Shown piece after piece: positions 1 to 7,823 of a DNA stretch of 18,946 bases; position 1 is the first letter of the stretch, and each line of letters begins with the position of its first letter. Under the pieces are notes generated by a model. That model was not told the origin of the DNA, did no database searches, and was given only the letters and a program-made list of their open reading frames with translations. The DNA is from JALHTV01 sp049510055. GTDB taxonomy: Bacteria; Planctomycetota; Phycisphaerae; SM23-33. A program made the position numbers and the translations under genes. The stretch is taken from positions 1 to 18,946 of the forward strand of contig JBEKZI010000079.1 of assembly GCA_049510055.1 (NCBI GenBank). The letters are read 5' to 3'.

Positions 1-1
1 A

Positions 2-163
2 GAACTGGAAGATGAAACTGCGGCGTCGGCCTTCGCGTCGCTCCTGCCTCGCTTAGGTCGAATGGTTCACCCCATTTACGTGAAAATGGGCCTAATTAAT
101 GATGGTTCGTTACTGGGGAAGGGCCGCAATTATGGCGATTTAACCCAGGAGGCCAGGCTGTAG
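2..163 (+). CDS. Possible 3' end of an unknown protein, cut by the window edge
   Basis: An open frame runs from base 2 to a TAG at 161-163, giving 53 residues with no start inside the window. It begins ELEDETAASAFASLLPRLGR and ends GDLTQEARL. I do not recognise the sequence. Its length and position, just upstream of an exporter operon on the same strand, would fit the C-terminus of a regulator or of an earlier operon member, but this is inference. Base composition is less GC-rich than in the following genes, and the frame could be open by chance. The gap to the adaptor gene start is 67 bases. Confidence 0.3.
   Translation, partial: ELEDETAASAFASLLPRLGRMVHPIYVKMGLINDGSLLGKGRNYGDLTQEARL
71..90. 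promoter_or_regulatory. Operator-like palindrome upstream of the exporter operon
   Basis: CCCATTTAC-GT-GAAAATGGG is an inverted repeat with 8 of 9 matching positions in each arm and a 2-base centre. It lies 141 bases upstream of the preferred adaptor start, just before an AT-rich stretch (TAATTAAT at 93-100) that could form part of a promoter. Near-perfect symmetry of about 20 bp is typical of a dimeric regulator site, but it could also be a small RNA hairpin or lie inside the partial upstream frame. No regulator gene is visible. Confidence 0.3.
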
Positions 164-230
164 ATTCACTACATCCGTCACAACCGGCCCAGACGGATGT
201 GGGATGTGGCGGATGGAGAGGTTAAAAATT

Positions 231-1595
231 ATGTGGCGTAAAAAGAAATTTCTGATTCCCGCCGCCGCGCTCATTGTCGCGCTCATCGGCGGCGGCGTGT
301 GGGTCTCGCTAAGCTGGGGAGGGGCCAAAAATCCCACGGCCAAGCCGACCCTGGCCCAGGTCACCCGCGGCGACATCCGCCTGGCCGTCGCCTGCACCGG
401 GCGGGTCGCGTCCAACCTGGACGTGGACATCAAGTGCAAGGCCAGCGGAGAAATCGTCAAGTTGCCATTCGATATCAGCGACAAGGTCAAAAAGGACGAC
501 CTGCTGATGGAGCTGGACCCTGTGGACGAGCAGCGAAATTTCCGCCTGGCGGAGGTGGGGCTGTCGGCCTCGCAGGCCAAACTGATCGTCGCCCAGCAGA
601 ACCTGGCCATTGCCGAGAGCACCCTGGCCACCGACCGCAAGCGTGCCGAAGCCACCCTGCAATCGGCCCAGGTGAGCGCCGCCGATGCGCGCGCCAAGGC
701 GGATCGCATGAAGCAGCTTCTGGCCAAGCAGCTTTCTAGCCAAGAGGAGACCGACACGGCGGAGACGACAGCGGCCCAGGCAGAAAGCGCCCTCACCGCC
801 GCCGAGGTCGCGATGGACGTGCTGACGACCGAAGAGCAGGCCCTGGAGCTGAAACGCCAGGACGTCGTGCTGGCCCAGACCCAGGTCGAAAGCGACACCA
901 TCGCCAAGACGCAGACCGAGGACCGCCTGCACGACACCAAAGTCGTCGCCCCGATGGACGGCGTGGTGGTGGCGCGCGACGTCCAGATCGGCCAGATCAT
1001 CGCCAGCGCCGTCAGCAACGTGGGCGGCGGCACAACCATCCTGACGCTGTCGGATTTGTCGCACATCTTCGTCCTGGCGTCCGTGGACGAAAGCGAGATC
1101 GGCAAGGTCGCTGAAGACCAGCAAGCCACCATCACGGCCGACGCGTACCCCGGAAAGCGGTTCACCGGAAAGGTGGTGCGGATCGCGACGCGCGGCGTGA
1201 ACTCCTCCAACGTCGTGACCTTCGAGGTGAAGATCGAAGTCATCAGCGAGAACCGCGATCTGCTGAAACCGGAGATGACCACCAACGTGGAAATCGTGGC
1301 CGCCGAGAAGAACGACGTGCTGACGGTGCCCGCCGACGCGGTTCTCCGCAAAGGCCGCAAACAAACCGCCACGGTGGTCAAGGGCGGCAAAAACGAGGAC
1401 CGCACCGTCGAGGTGGGCATCACCGACAGCACGAACACGGAAATTATTTCGGGTCTGACGGAAGGCGAGACGGTCGTGGTTCACAAGGGCGCCGCCGACA
1501 GCCGATGGAACGCCGGCCAGCAACGGCCGCAAGGCGGCAACCGCCCGCCGTCGATCATGGGCGGCGGCCCCGGCGGTGGCGGCGGAAGACGGTAA
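231..1595 (+). CDS. macA: MacA-like periplasmic adaptor subunit (HlyD/MFP family)
   Basis: This is the periplasmic adaptor that links an inner-membrane ABC permease to a TolC-type channel in a tripartite exporter. The protein (454 residues from this start) opens with a basic n-region (MWRKKK) and a hydrophobic anchor at about 7-28. A first lipoyl/barrel half contains VACTGRV and ASGEIVKL. A long Ala/Gln/Glu-rich alpha-helical hairpin follows at about 95-225, then the second lipoyl half (VVAPMDGVVVARDVQIGQ), a beta-barrel and a membrane-proximal domain. The C-terminal tail is Gly/Pro/Arg-rich. An upstream in-frame ATG at 204 exists, but the ATG at 231 is preferred because GGAGAG precedes it and it gives a clean signal anchor. 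The stop TAA shares one base with the next gene's ATG, so the two are translationally coupled. The symbol follows family and gene order. The substrate is unknown. Confidence 0.85.
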   Translation: MWRKKKFLIPAAALIVALIGGGVWVSLSWGGAKNPTAKPTLAQVTRGDIRLAVACTGRVASNLDVDIKCKASGEIVKLPFDISDKVKKDDLLMELDPVDEQRNFRLAEVGLSASQAKLIVAQQNLAIAESTLATDRKRAEATLQSAQVSAADARAKADRMKQLLAKQLSSQEETDTAETTAAQAESALTAAEVAMDVLTTEEQALELKRQDVVLAQTQVESDTIAKTQTEDRLHDTKVVAPMDGVVVARDVQIGQIIASAVSNVGGGTTILTLSDLSHIFVLASVDESEIGKVAEDQQATITADAYPGKRFTGKVVRIATRGVNSSNVVTFEVKIEVISENRDLLKPEMTTNVEIVAAEKNDVLTVPADAVLRKGRKQTATVVKGGKNEDRTVEVGITDSTNTEIISGLTEGETVVVHKGAADSRWNAGQQRPQGGNRPPSIMGGGPGGGGGRR

Positions 1596-2266
1596 TGATC
1601 ATCGAGGCGCAAAAACTGTTCAAGGAATACCGCATGGGCGGCACCACAGTCGCCGCCCTGGACGGCGTGAACCTCAACGTGGAGGCGGGCGAAATGCTCG
1701 CCATCACCGGGCCGTCCGGCAGCGGCAAAAGCACGCTGATGCACATCCTGGGCTGCCTGGACCGCATCGACAGCGGGCGATACATCCTGGCCGGCGAGGA
1801 TATTTCGCGCCTCTCGAGCAACCAGCTGGCCGAGATCCGCAACCGCCGGATCGGATTCGTCTTCCAGACCTTCAACCTACTGCCCCGGCTCAATGCCCTG
1901 GAGAACGTGGAGCTGCCCCTGCTGTACGCGGGCTTGGCCCACGCCAAGCAGCGGGCCCATGAGGCCATCGCGGCCGTGGGACTAACGGACCGTGCCCACC
2001 ACCGGCCCAACCAGCTTTCCGGCGGACAGCGGCAGCGCGTGGCCATCGCGCGGTCGCTCATCACCGACCCGGCCCTCATCCTCGCCGACGAGCCCACCGG
2101 AAACCTGGACACGCGAACGGGCGATGAAATCCTGACCCTGTTCGCCTCCCTGAACGCCACCGGAAGGACCATCATCATCGTGACCCACGAGTCCGACATC
2201 GCCGGCCGTTGCCGTCGCCAGATCGCCATGCGCGACGGGCGCATCGTCGCCGAAACGAGAAACTAG
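1595..2266 (+). CDS. ABC transporter ATP-binding protein (MacB/LolD-type)
   Basis: This is the cytoplasmic ATPase that drives the MacB-type permease encoded next. All nucleotide-binding motifs are intact in 223 residues: Walker A GPSGSGKST (39-47), Q-loop Gln91, signature LSGGQ (141-145), Walker B LILADE (161-166) followed by PTGNLD, and the switch His198. The FVFQTFNLLPRLNALENVELPL stretch is typical of the MacB/LolD/FtsE-like class. The ATG at 1595 overlaps the adaptor stop by one base. A longer open frame reaches back to 1505 but would run through the adaptor's Gly-rich tail and lacks family similarity there. In E. coli MacB the ATPase is fused to the permease; here it is a separate gene, as in many other phyla. 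Confidence 0.93.
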   Translation: MIIEAQKLFKEYRMGGTTVAALDGVNLNVEAGEMLAITGPSGSGKSTLMHILGCLDRIDSGRYILAGEDISRLSSNQLAEIRNRRIGFVFQTFNLLPRLNALENVELPLLYAGLAHAKQRAHEAIAAVGLTDRAHHRPNQLSGGQRQRVAIARSLITDPALILADEPTGNLDTRTGDEILTLFASLNATGRTIIIVTHESDIAGRCRRQIAMRDGRIVAETRN

Positions 2267-2270
2267 AACC

Positions 2271-3470
2271 ATGCTCATCAGCACGACCATCAAAGTCGGC
2301 ATCCGCAGCCTGTGGGCCAACAAGATGCGGTCTTTCCTGGCCATGCTGGGCATCATCATCGGCGTGGCGGCCGTCATCGCGATGCTGGCCATGGGGGCCG
2401 GAGCCAAGAAAACGGTCATGGCCCGCATCGACGCCATGGGCACCAACCTGCTGGCCGTCCGCCCCGGCCAGACGGGAATGCGCGGCGTGGCCAGCGGCAC
2501 AAGCCAAAAACTCACGTTGGAGGACGCCGAGGCCATCCTGGCCGACACCAAGGGCGTGCAGCGGCTCGCCCCGGCGGTCACGGGCAGCGTTCAGGCCAAA
2601 TACATGAACCACAACAGCCGCACGTCCGTGGTCGGCTCCTCGGTCACCTACCTGCCCATACGCGACTTCACCGTCGAAAAGGGCAAGGCGTTCACCGAAA
2701 CCCAGGTGGAACAGACCGCCCGCGTGGCCATCCTGGGACCGGTGACCGTCGACAACCTCTTCGGGCTCAACGACCCCCTCGGCGAGACGGTCAAGCTCAA
2801 CGGCATCAACTTCACCGTGATCGGCGTGCTGAAGGCCAAGGGGTTCGATTTCGACGACCAGATCATCGTCCCCTACACCACGGCCATGAAGCAGTTGTTC
2901 GGCCTGGATTACCTCCGCGAGATCGACATCCAGGCCGAAGAAGGCCAGAACCTCACCGAGGTCCAGGACGCCATGACGGTCGTCCTCCGCAAGCGGCACA
3001 AGCTCCTGGGGAACGCACCGGACGACTTCAACGTTCGCAACCAGGCCGACATGATCCAGGCCGCCCAGGACGTCATCCGCACCTTCACGATCCTGCTGGG
3101 AGGCATCGCCAGCATCTCGCTGCTGGTGGGCGGCATCGGCATCATGAACATCATGCTGGTCAGCGTCACCGAGCGGACGCGGGAAATCGGCATCCGCAAG
3201 GCCATCGGCGCCAAAGAGCGCACCATCCTGCTGCAATTTCTGATGGAGGCCGTCATCACCACCGGATTGGGCGGCCTGCTGGGGGTCGTCGCCGGAGCCG
3301 GCGCGGCCAAGGTCATCGCGAAAATGTCCCCAAATTTTGCCACCGAAATCGAACCGTTCAGCATCATCCTGTCGCTGTCGTTTTCAGCCTTTGTGGGCAT
3401 CTTTTTCGGCTTCTATCCGGCCTGGAGAGCCGCCAGGCTCGATCCGGTGGAGGCCCTGCGATATGAGTAG
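2271..3470 (+). CDS. MacB-like ABC transporter permease (FtsX family)
   Basis: This is the inner-membrane permease of the exporter, which acts as a mechanotransmission subunit moving substrate from periplasm to channel rather than through itself (family knowledge). It has 399 residues. TM1 is at about 21-43 (FLAMLGIIIGVAAVIAMLA). A large periplasmic MacB_PCD-type domain covers about 44-265. The FtsX core has TMs at about 271-298, 320-349 and 363-385. The conserved cytoplasmic segment ERTREIGIRKAIGAK (301-315) follows TM2, and the C-terminus reads YPAWRAARLDPVEALRYE, a hallmark of the family. It starts four bases after the ATPase stop. Its own stop overlaps the start of the channel gene by eight bases, so the whole set is read as one operon. 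Confidence 0.92.
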   Translation: MLISTTIKVGIRSLWANKMRSFLAMLGIIIGVAAVIAMLAMGAGAKKTVMARIDAMGTNLLAVRPGQTGMRGVASGTSQKLTLEDAEAILADTKGVQRLAPAVTGSVQAKYMNHNSRTSVVGSSVTYLPIRDFTVEKGKAFTETQVEQTARVAILGPVTVDNLFGLNDPLGETVKLNGINFTVIGVLKAKGFDFDDQIIVPYTTAMKQLFGLDYLREIDIQAEEGQNLTEVQDAMTVVLRKRHKLLGNAPDDFNVRNQADMIQAAQDVIRTFTILLGGIASISLLVGGIGIMNIMLVSVTERTREIGIRKAIGAKERTILLQFLMEAVITTGLGGLLGVVAGAGAAKVIAKMSPNFATEIEPFSIILSLSFSAFVGIFFGFYPAWRAARLDPVEALRYE

Positions 3471-5418
3471 GAAGGAACGATCCGTGGCCACTACGTACAC
3501 CTTGCGATGCGGTTTCGCGGCGGCGGGGGCCGTCCTCCTCGGCCTGGCGATCCTGAGCCGGGCCGCGGACCTGTCGGATGACGAACGCCCCCCCACCACG
3601 TCCCAGCCGACCACAAGGCAGGCCGCCTCCCGGCCAGCTTCGGCCAGCGGACAGGTCACGACGCGCCCGGCGAGTCAATCCGCCCCCACGCGGTTGGTTC
3701 GCCGGCTGGCCACGACGCGCCCGACGCCCTCCTCCGCCACGACGCGCGCCGTGCTTCCTCGGCCGACCACGCGCCCGATGGTCCAACCCGCCGCGACGCA
3801 GCCGGCGGTCCGACCTGTTTCGGTGGAACCGGTGATCTCCTCCGCTACGACGCAACCAGCTCTCCAGTTGGCCACGACGGAACCGGCGATTAAACCCGCC
3901 ACGTCACAGCCGGCCTCCGATGCGGCCATGGAACAACTCATGGTACGGCTGGAAAGCAACGCCCTCATCCCAACCCAAGGACAGCTGGAACTTACCGTGT
4001 CCAAGGCGATCCTGATGGCCTTGGAGAACAACAAGGCCTTGATCGTGCAGAAGTACAACCCCGACATCAGCGCCACGGCCGTGGACGTGCAACGGGCGGT
4101 ATTCGACCCCGACCTGACGGCCTCGTTTACCTACGAGCGCCAGCAAACCGCCCCCAGCGGCGAGAACACCGTGGCCAGAACCGGCGTGGGTGAAGTCGGC
4201 CTCACCGAGTTCCTTCCCACCGGCACCACGTTGGACCTGACGCTCAGCACGGACGCGACGGCCGGGGGCGGCAATCAGGCCTACGCCTCGAACGTCGGGC
4301 TCACCGTCACGCAATCGCTGCTTCGCGGCTTCGGCATGGACGTGAACCTCGTGAGTCTGCGCCAGGCCAAGCTCACCGAGATGATCACCCGCTACGAGCT
4401 GCGCGGCTTTGCCGAAACGCTGGTGTCGAACGTGGAGAAGGCCTACTGGAACTACGCCCTCAGCCGCCAGGAAACGCAGATCGTCATTCAGGCGCTCCAC
4501 GTCGCTACGGCCCAATTGGCCGACACCCAGGAACGGGTTCGCGTCGGCAAGCTCGCCGGTTCGCAACTGGCCTCCGCCGAGGCGACCGTGGCGCTGCGAC
4601 GGGAAGACCTCATCAACGCCCGCGCCGCCGAGGCGACGGCTCGCCTTAACTTGTTGCAACTGATCAGTCCTCCCGACGGTTCCCCTTTCCACTTCGGCCT
4701 GGTACTTCTGGACCAGCCGGCGGCGATCCCGGTGGAGTTGGGAACGGTGGATCAGCACGTGCAGACGGGGATGCAGCAGCGGCCGGACCTCAATGAGACC
4801 CGCCTCCAGATCAACAGCGGCGAGTTGCAGATCGTCCAAACGCGCAACGGTCTGCTGCCGCAACTGAACTTTTTCATCGCGCTGGGCAAAACCGGCTACG
4901 CCGAGACCTTCGGGCCCTCCTGGAGCGACGTGTTCAAGGGCCGCTCCTCCGACGTGCAGGCGGGAGTCAACTTCGAACTGCCGCCGCTGAACCGCGCCGC
5001 CAAGGCCAATTACCGCAATGCGATACTCACCCGTGATCAGGACGTCGCGTCCCTGGCCAATCTGGCCCAACTGGCCGAGCAGGACATCCGAACGGCGTAC
5101 ATCAGCGTCCTGCAAGCGCGGGAGCAGGTCACGGCCACCGCCGCCACGCGCCGAGCCCAGGAAGAGACCCTGCGGGCGGAGACCGCTCGCTTTCAGGCGG
5201 CCAAATCCACTTCGCTGCTGGTCAGCGTCGCGCAGCAGGATCTGCTGTCGGCCCAGGTCAATGAAGTCCAAGCCGTCGTCGCCTATTTGGAAGCCTTGGT
5301 GGACTTGTACCGCCTGGAGGGCTCGCTGCTGGTCCGTCGCGGCATCGCCGCCCCCGGCGGAGCGCCCGTGGAACTCGTCGTGCCGGCGCGGAGCAACAAC
5401 CTCTTCCACTTCCAGTAA
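3463..5418 (+). CDS. TolC-family outer-membrane channel with Thr/Pro-rich linker
   Basis: This is the outer-membrane efflux channel of the same exporter. The protein has 651 residues and a signal peptide (hydrophobic about 17-31, likely cleavage after LSRA at 34). A low-complexity linker at about 41-155 carries repeated TTRP, ATTQPA and ATTEPA units. Two OEP-like halves follow. The first contains EKAYWNYALSRQETQIVIQA and the helix with ERVRVGKLAGSQLASAEA; the second contains EQDIRTAYISVLQAREQ and the final helix ending YLEALVDLYRLEGSLL. The ATG at 3463 overlaps the permease stop and has GGAGG nine bases upstream; GTG at 3484 is a second choice. The linker is much longer than in E. coli TolC and resembles low-complexity regions of planctomycete envelope proteins. 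It could span a thick or unusual periplasm, but that is inference. Confidence 0.88.
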   Translation: MSRKERSVATTYTLRCGFAAAGAVLLGLAILSRAADLSDDERPPTTSQPTTRQAASRPASASGQVTTRPASQSAPTRLVRRLATTRPTPSSATTRAVLPRPTTRPMVQPAATQPAVRPVSVEPVISSATTQPALQLATTEPAIKPATSQPASDAAMEQLMVRLESNALIPTQGQLELTVSKAILMALENNKALIVQKYNPDISATAVDVQRAVFDPDLTASFTYERQQTAPSGENTVARTGVGEVGLTEFLPTGTTLDLTLSTDATAGGGNQAYASNVGLTVTQSLLRGFGMDVNLVSLRQAKLTEMITRYELRGFAETLVSNVEKAYWNYALSRQETQIVIQALHVATAQLADTQERVRVGKLAGSQLASAEATVALRREDLINARAAEATARLNLLQLISPPDGSPFHFGLVLLDQPAAIPVELGTVDQHVQTGMQQRPDLNETRLQINSGELQIVQTRNGLLPQLNFFIALGKTGYAETFGPSWSDVFKGRSSDVQAGVNFELPPLNRAAKANYRNAILTRDQDVASLANLAQLAEQDIRTAYISVLQAREQVTATAATRRAQEETLRAETARFQAAKSTSLLVSVAQQDLLSAQVNEVQAVVAYLEALVDLYRLEGSLLVRRGIAAPGGAPVELVVPARSNNLFHFQ

Positions 5419-5451
5419 CCAACGACGGGTATCCCACGATCGCCGCGATTG

Positions 5452-6231
5452 CTACGGCAGCCAGCCTTCCAGCCGACCCCTTCGAACCGCTCTAAGCACC
5501 TTGGCGGCGCTGTCGTCGTGTTTCCAGGCCAGGAACCGCCACCAGCCCTTCATGTCCTGCGGCGGGACGACCTGACGCAGGACGGCCTTGTCATCCAGGC
5601 TTTTTCGACATGCGCGGCCGACGTCGGCGATCAGGCCATGGAAGTATTCCACCCATCGCTTCAGCTCGGCCGTGGTGCACAGCGGTCCGTGGCCGGGCAC
5701 GACGACGGCGGCGTCGAAGGCGATCAGGCGATTATAGGTATCCACCAACAGCCGGGCCGTCTCGGTCCGCAATTCCGCCGTCAACGGAATCAGCCCCCAG
5801 CCGAAGATGTCCCCCACCAGCAATACGCGATCCTGCGGCGACCAGACGACGCAATCCTCCTCAGTGTGGCAGGACGGCATCGGCAGCATCAACACCTTCC
5901 GCCGCGGGCCGGCGAACCATCGGCCGTCGGGCGGGATCGCACCGGCGGAGTTGTCCACGATCTCCGCGCCGAATCGCCGCACGAAGGTCGCGTTGAGGGC
6001 CACATGATCGTAGTGCGTGTGGGTGTTCAGGACGTACTTCACCTTCCGGTCCGGCAGCGTGGCGGCGATGGCCTCCAGCACCTCGGTTTCCAGTTCCGGC
6101 TGCTCCAGGGCATCCACCACGATGGCGCCGTCGCCCAGGTCGATCCAGGCCATGTTGTCCACGGCCTGGCGGACGTGGAAGCCCTCGGCCACCTGGATGA
6201 TCTTGGCGATGTCAGTTGGGTCGGTAGACAT
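5452..6231 (-). CDS. Metallo-beta-lactamase-fold hydrolase
   Basis: This is a 259-residue MBL-fold protein with the full dinuclear metal site visible: HTHYDH (71-76), His122 in PSCHTEED, Asp141 in LVGDIFG and His181 in VVPGHGPL. No signal peptide is seen, so it is probably cytoplasmic. Substrate class cannot be read from the motifs; family members include thioesterase, lactonase, glyoxalase II-like and phosphodiesterase enzymes. The ATG is only 13 bases after the prfA stop on the same strand, so it is likely co-transcribed with prfA. No good Shine-Dalgarno precedes it. It ends convergently with the channel gene, 33 bases away. In many bacteria prmC, which methylates RF1, follows prfA; here this hydrolase takes that place. 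Confidence 0.85.
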   Translation of the reverse strand: MSTDPTDIAKIIQVAEGFHVRQAVDNMAWIDLGDGAIVVDALEQPELETEVLEAIAATLPDRKVKYVLNTHTHYDHVALNATFVRRFGAEIVDNSAGAIPPDGRWFAGPRRKVLMLPMPSCHTEEDCVVWSPQDRVLLVGDIFGWGLIPLTAELRTETARLLVDTYNRLIAFDAAVVVPGHGPLCTTAELKRWVEYFHGLIADVGRACRKSLDDKAVLRQVVPPQDMKGWWRFLAWKHDDSAAKVLRAVRRGRLEGWLP

Positions 6232-6244
6232 AAAGATCAGCAGT

Positions 6245-7345
6245 TTACAGGTTCGCCAACCGCTCGGCCTTGTCGTGGGTGGCCAGGGCGTCGAGCAGGT
6301 CGTCCAGCTCCCCGCCCAGGATCCGGTCGAGGTTGAAGTTGGCGCCTTCCCGGTCTTGGCCCTTGAGGCGGTGATCGGTGCAGCGGTTCTGCGGAAAGTT
6401 GTAGGTACGGATGCGCTGCGAGCGGTCGCCTGAGCCGATCATGGATTTGCGGGCGGCGGCCTCCGCCGCAAGCTGCTGATTGCGGAAATGCTCGTACACC
6501 CGCAGGGCCAGGATGCGCCGCGCCTTGGCGCGGTTTTTGTGCTGGCTCTTCTCGTCGCGCATCGAGACGGTGATGCCGGTGGGAATGTGCTCCAGGCGGA
6601 TGGCCGACTCGACCTTGTTGACGTTCTGCCCGCCGGGGCCGCCGGCGCGGCTGGTGTGCTCCAGCACGTCCTTGTCCCAGTTGATGCTGACCTCGACGTC
6701 GTCGGTTTCCGGCAGCACGGCCACGGTGGCCGCAGAGGTGTGGATTCGCCCCTGGGCCTCGGTCTCCGGCACGCGCTGGACGCGATGTCCGCCGCCCTCG
6801 TAGCCCAGCCGGCTCCAGACCCCCTCGCCCTTGACGGCCAGGATCACCTCGCGGAACCCGCCCATGTCCGTGGGACTGGCCGACAGGAGCTCAAACCGCC
6901 ACCGCTTGCCCTCGGCGTAGCGGCGGTACATGCCCATCAGGTCGGCGACGAACAGGGCCGCCTCCTCGCCGCCGGTGCCCGCGCGAATCTCCAGCACCAC
7001 CGAGTCGATGGTCTCGTCGTCGCTCATGACCAGCAGGCCCTTGAGCTTCTCCAACGCCTCCGCCACGCGGCTGGTGAGCGAGTCGATCTCCCCGCCGGCT
7101 AGGGTCTTCAGCTCGCCGTCGGCGGCGGGGTCGTCCAGAATGGTCTGGGCCTCGTGGCGATGGGCCTCCAGGGCCTTGTAGGCGCGGTACGGCTCGACGA
7201 TGTGGGCCAGGCGCGCGTGTTCCTTGGCCAGCGCCACGTATTGGGCGGAATTAGCCGAAGGGGTGCTCATTTCCCTCACCACCTGCTCGAAGCGGCGGTC
7301 CAGCTCTTCCAGCTTCCCTAACCAGGATGTTTTCGCCTCAGCCAT
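6245..7345 (-). CDS. prfA: Peptide chain release factor 1
   Basis: Release factor 1 recognises UAA and UAG in the ribosomal A site and triggers hydrolysis of peptidyl-tRNA. The 366-residue protein has the usual family length. The stop-codon-reading tripeptide is PET at 193-195, inside HRVQRVPETEAQGRIHTSA. This PxT form marks RF1; RF2 carries SPF. The catalytic GGQ is at 238-240 in SRAGGPGGQNVNKVESAIR. The N-terminal helical domain and RAGTGGEEA (121-129) are also present. It lies downstream of rpmE, a common neighbour of prfA, but an intrinsic terminator separates the two, so prfA probably depends on read-through or its own promoter. The symbol is supported by motif and length. Confidence 0.97.
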   Translation of the reverse strand: MAEAKTSWLGKLEELDRRFEQVVREMSTPSANSAQYVALAKEHARLAHIVEPYRAYKALEAHRHEAQTILDDPAADGELKTLAGGEIDSLTSRVAEALEKLKGLLVMSDDETIDSVVLEIRAGTGGEEAALFVADLMGMYRRYAEGKRWRFELLSASPTDMGGFREVILAVKGEGVWSRLGYEGGGHRVQRVPETEAQGRIHTSAATVAVLPETDDVEVSINWDKDVLEHTSRAGGPGGQNVNKVESAIRLEHIPTGITVSMRDEKSQHKNRAKARRILALRVYEHFRNQQLAAEAAARKSMIGSGDRSQRIRTYNFPQNRCTDHRLKGQDREGANFNLDRILGGELDDLLDALATHDKAERLANL

Positions 7346-7364
7346 AGGCCATCACGTCACGACG

Positions 7365-7407
7365 AAAGAAAAACGCCGACGCTCTGTGAGAGAAAGATCG
7401 TCGGCGT
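7365..7407 (-). terminator. Intrinsic terminator after rpmE
   Basis: Read on the minus strand, ACGCCGACG and CGTCGGCGT form a perfect 9-bp stem (7399-7407 with 7373-7381). An inner CTCT/AGAG stem lies in the loop, and TTTTTCTTT follows directly. The hairpin and U-tract sit 16 bases past the rpmE stop and 28 bases before the prfA start. The structure is strong and correctly oriented for ending the rpmE message. Confidence 0.8.
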
Positions 7408-7422
7408 AACGGGTGCGCGACG

Positions 7423-7653
7423 CTACTTCTTGCCGGACTTTTTAGCGTGAAAATACTCCCCGCCGAACTTGCGCTGGAACTTCTCGACCCGGCCGGCGGT
7501 GTCCACGAACTTCTGCTTGCCGGTGTAGAACGGGTGGCAGTTGGCGCAGATGTCCACCTGGATGTCGCCCTTGGTGGAGCGCGTCTTGAACGTGTTCCCG
7601 CACGCGCAGGTGACCGTGCTTTCCTTGTAGGCCGGGTGAATCTTGTCTTTCAT
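7423..7653 (-). CDS. rpmE: 50S ribosomal protein L31, zinc-binding type
   Basis: L31 is a small protein of the large ribosomal subunit that bridges to the small subunit. The 76-residue product has the typical start MKDKIHPAYKESTVTCACGN and the core DICANCHPFYTGKQKFVDTAGRVEKF. Four cysteines (16, 18, 36 and 39 from this start) form the zinc site of the C+ form. A slightly longer reading from GTG at 7659 is possible. ATG at 7653 is chosen because homologs begin there and AAGGTG lies six bases upstream. The Lys-rich tail KKSGKK is normal. It is followed by an intrinsic terminator and then prfA. Confidence 0.96.
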   Translation of the reverse strand: MKDKIHPAYKESTVTCACGNTFKTRSTKGDIQVDICANCHPFYTGKQKFVDTAGRVEKFQRKFGGEYFHAKKSGKK

Positions 7654-7697
7654 AAACACACCTTAGATCAGTCCTCGGTCCGGGCCGGGGATATGGT

Positions 7698-7725
7698 AGT
7701 GTATCGTCTGGAGGACGGAATTCAA
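7698..7725 (-). promoter_or_regulatory. Candidate promoter for rpmE
   Basis: On the minus strand TTGAAT (7720-7725) and TACACT (7698-7703) are separated by 16 bases, each matching four of six sigma-70 consensus positions. Transcription would start near 7691, about 38 bases before the rpmE ATG. Weak matches, so this is only a candidate. Confidence 0.25.
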
Positions 7726-7823
7726 TTGAATTTCTCGTCCCCCAAACGTCTGATAATCTTTTTATCGGTCCGCCGGTCAGCCGATCAGGTTCCGGTTTGG
7801 GCCGGCGCCCGGGAGCATGGGAC

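Noticed and set aside
140..1438. Long minus-strand open frames opposite the adaptor gene (also 309-1532)
   Set aside because: They are antisense shadows of a GC-rich gene; the plus-strand frame has clear family motifs and the minus frames have none.
3904..5409. 501-residue minus-strand frame opposite the TolC-family gene
   Set aside because: It is a shadow in a GC-rich gene, His/Gly/Arg-rich without any domain, while the plus strand encodes a recognisable channel.
7724..7757. Plus-strand TTGAAT and TGATAAT as a promoter for the Tat hydrolase
   Set aside because: The spacing is about 20 bases, too long for a normal sigma-70 promoter.
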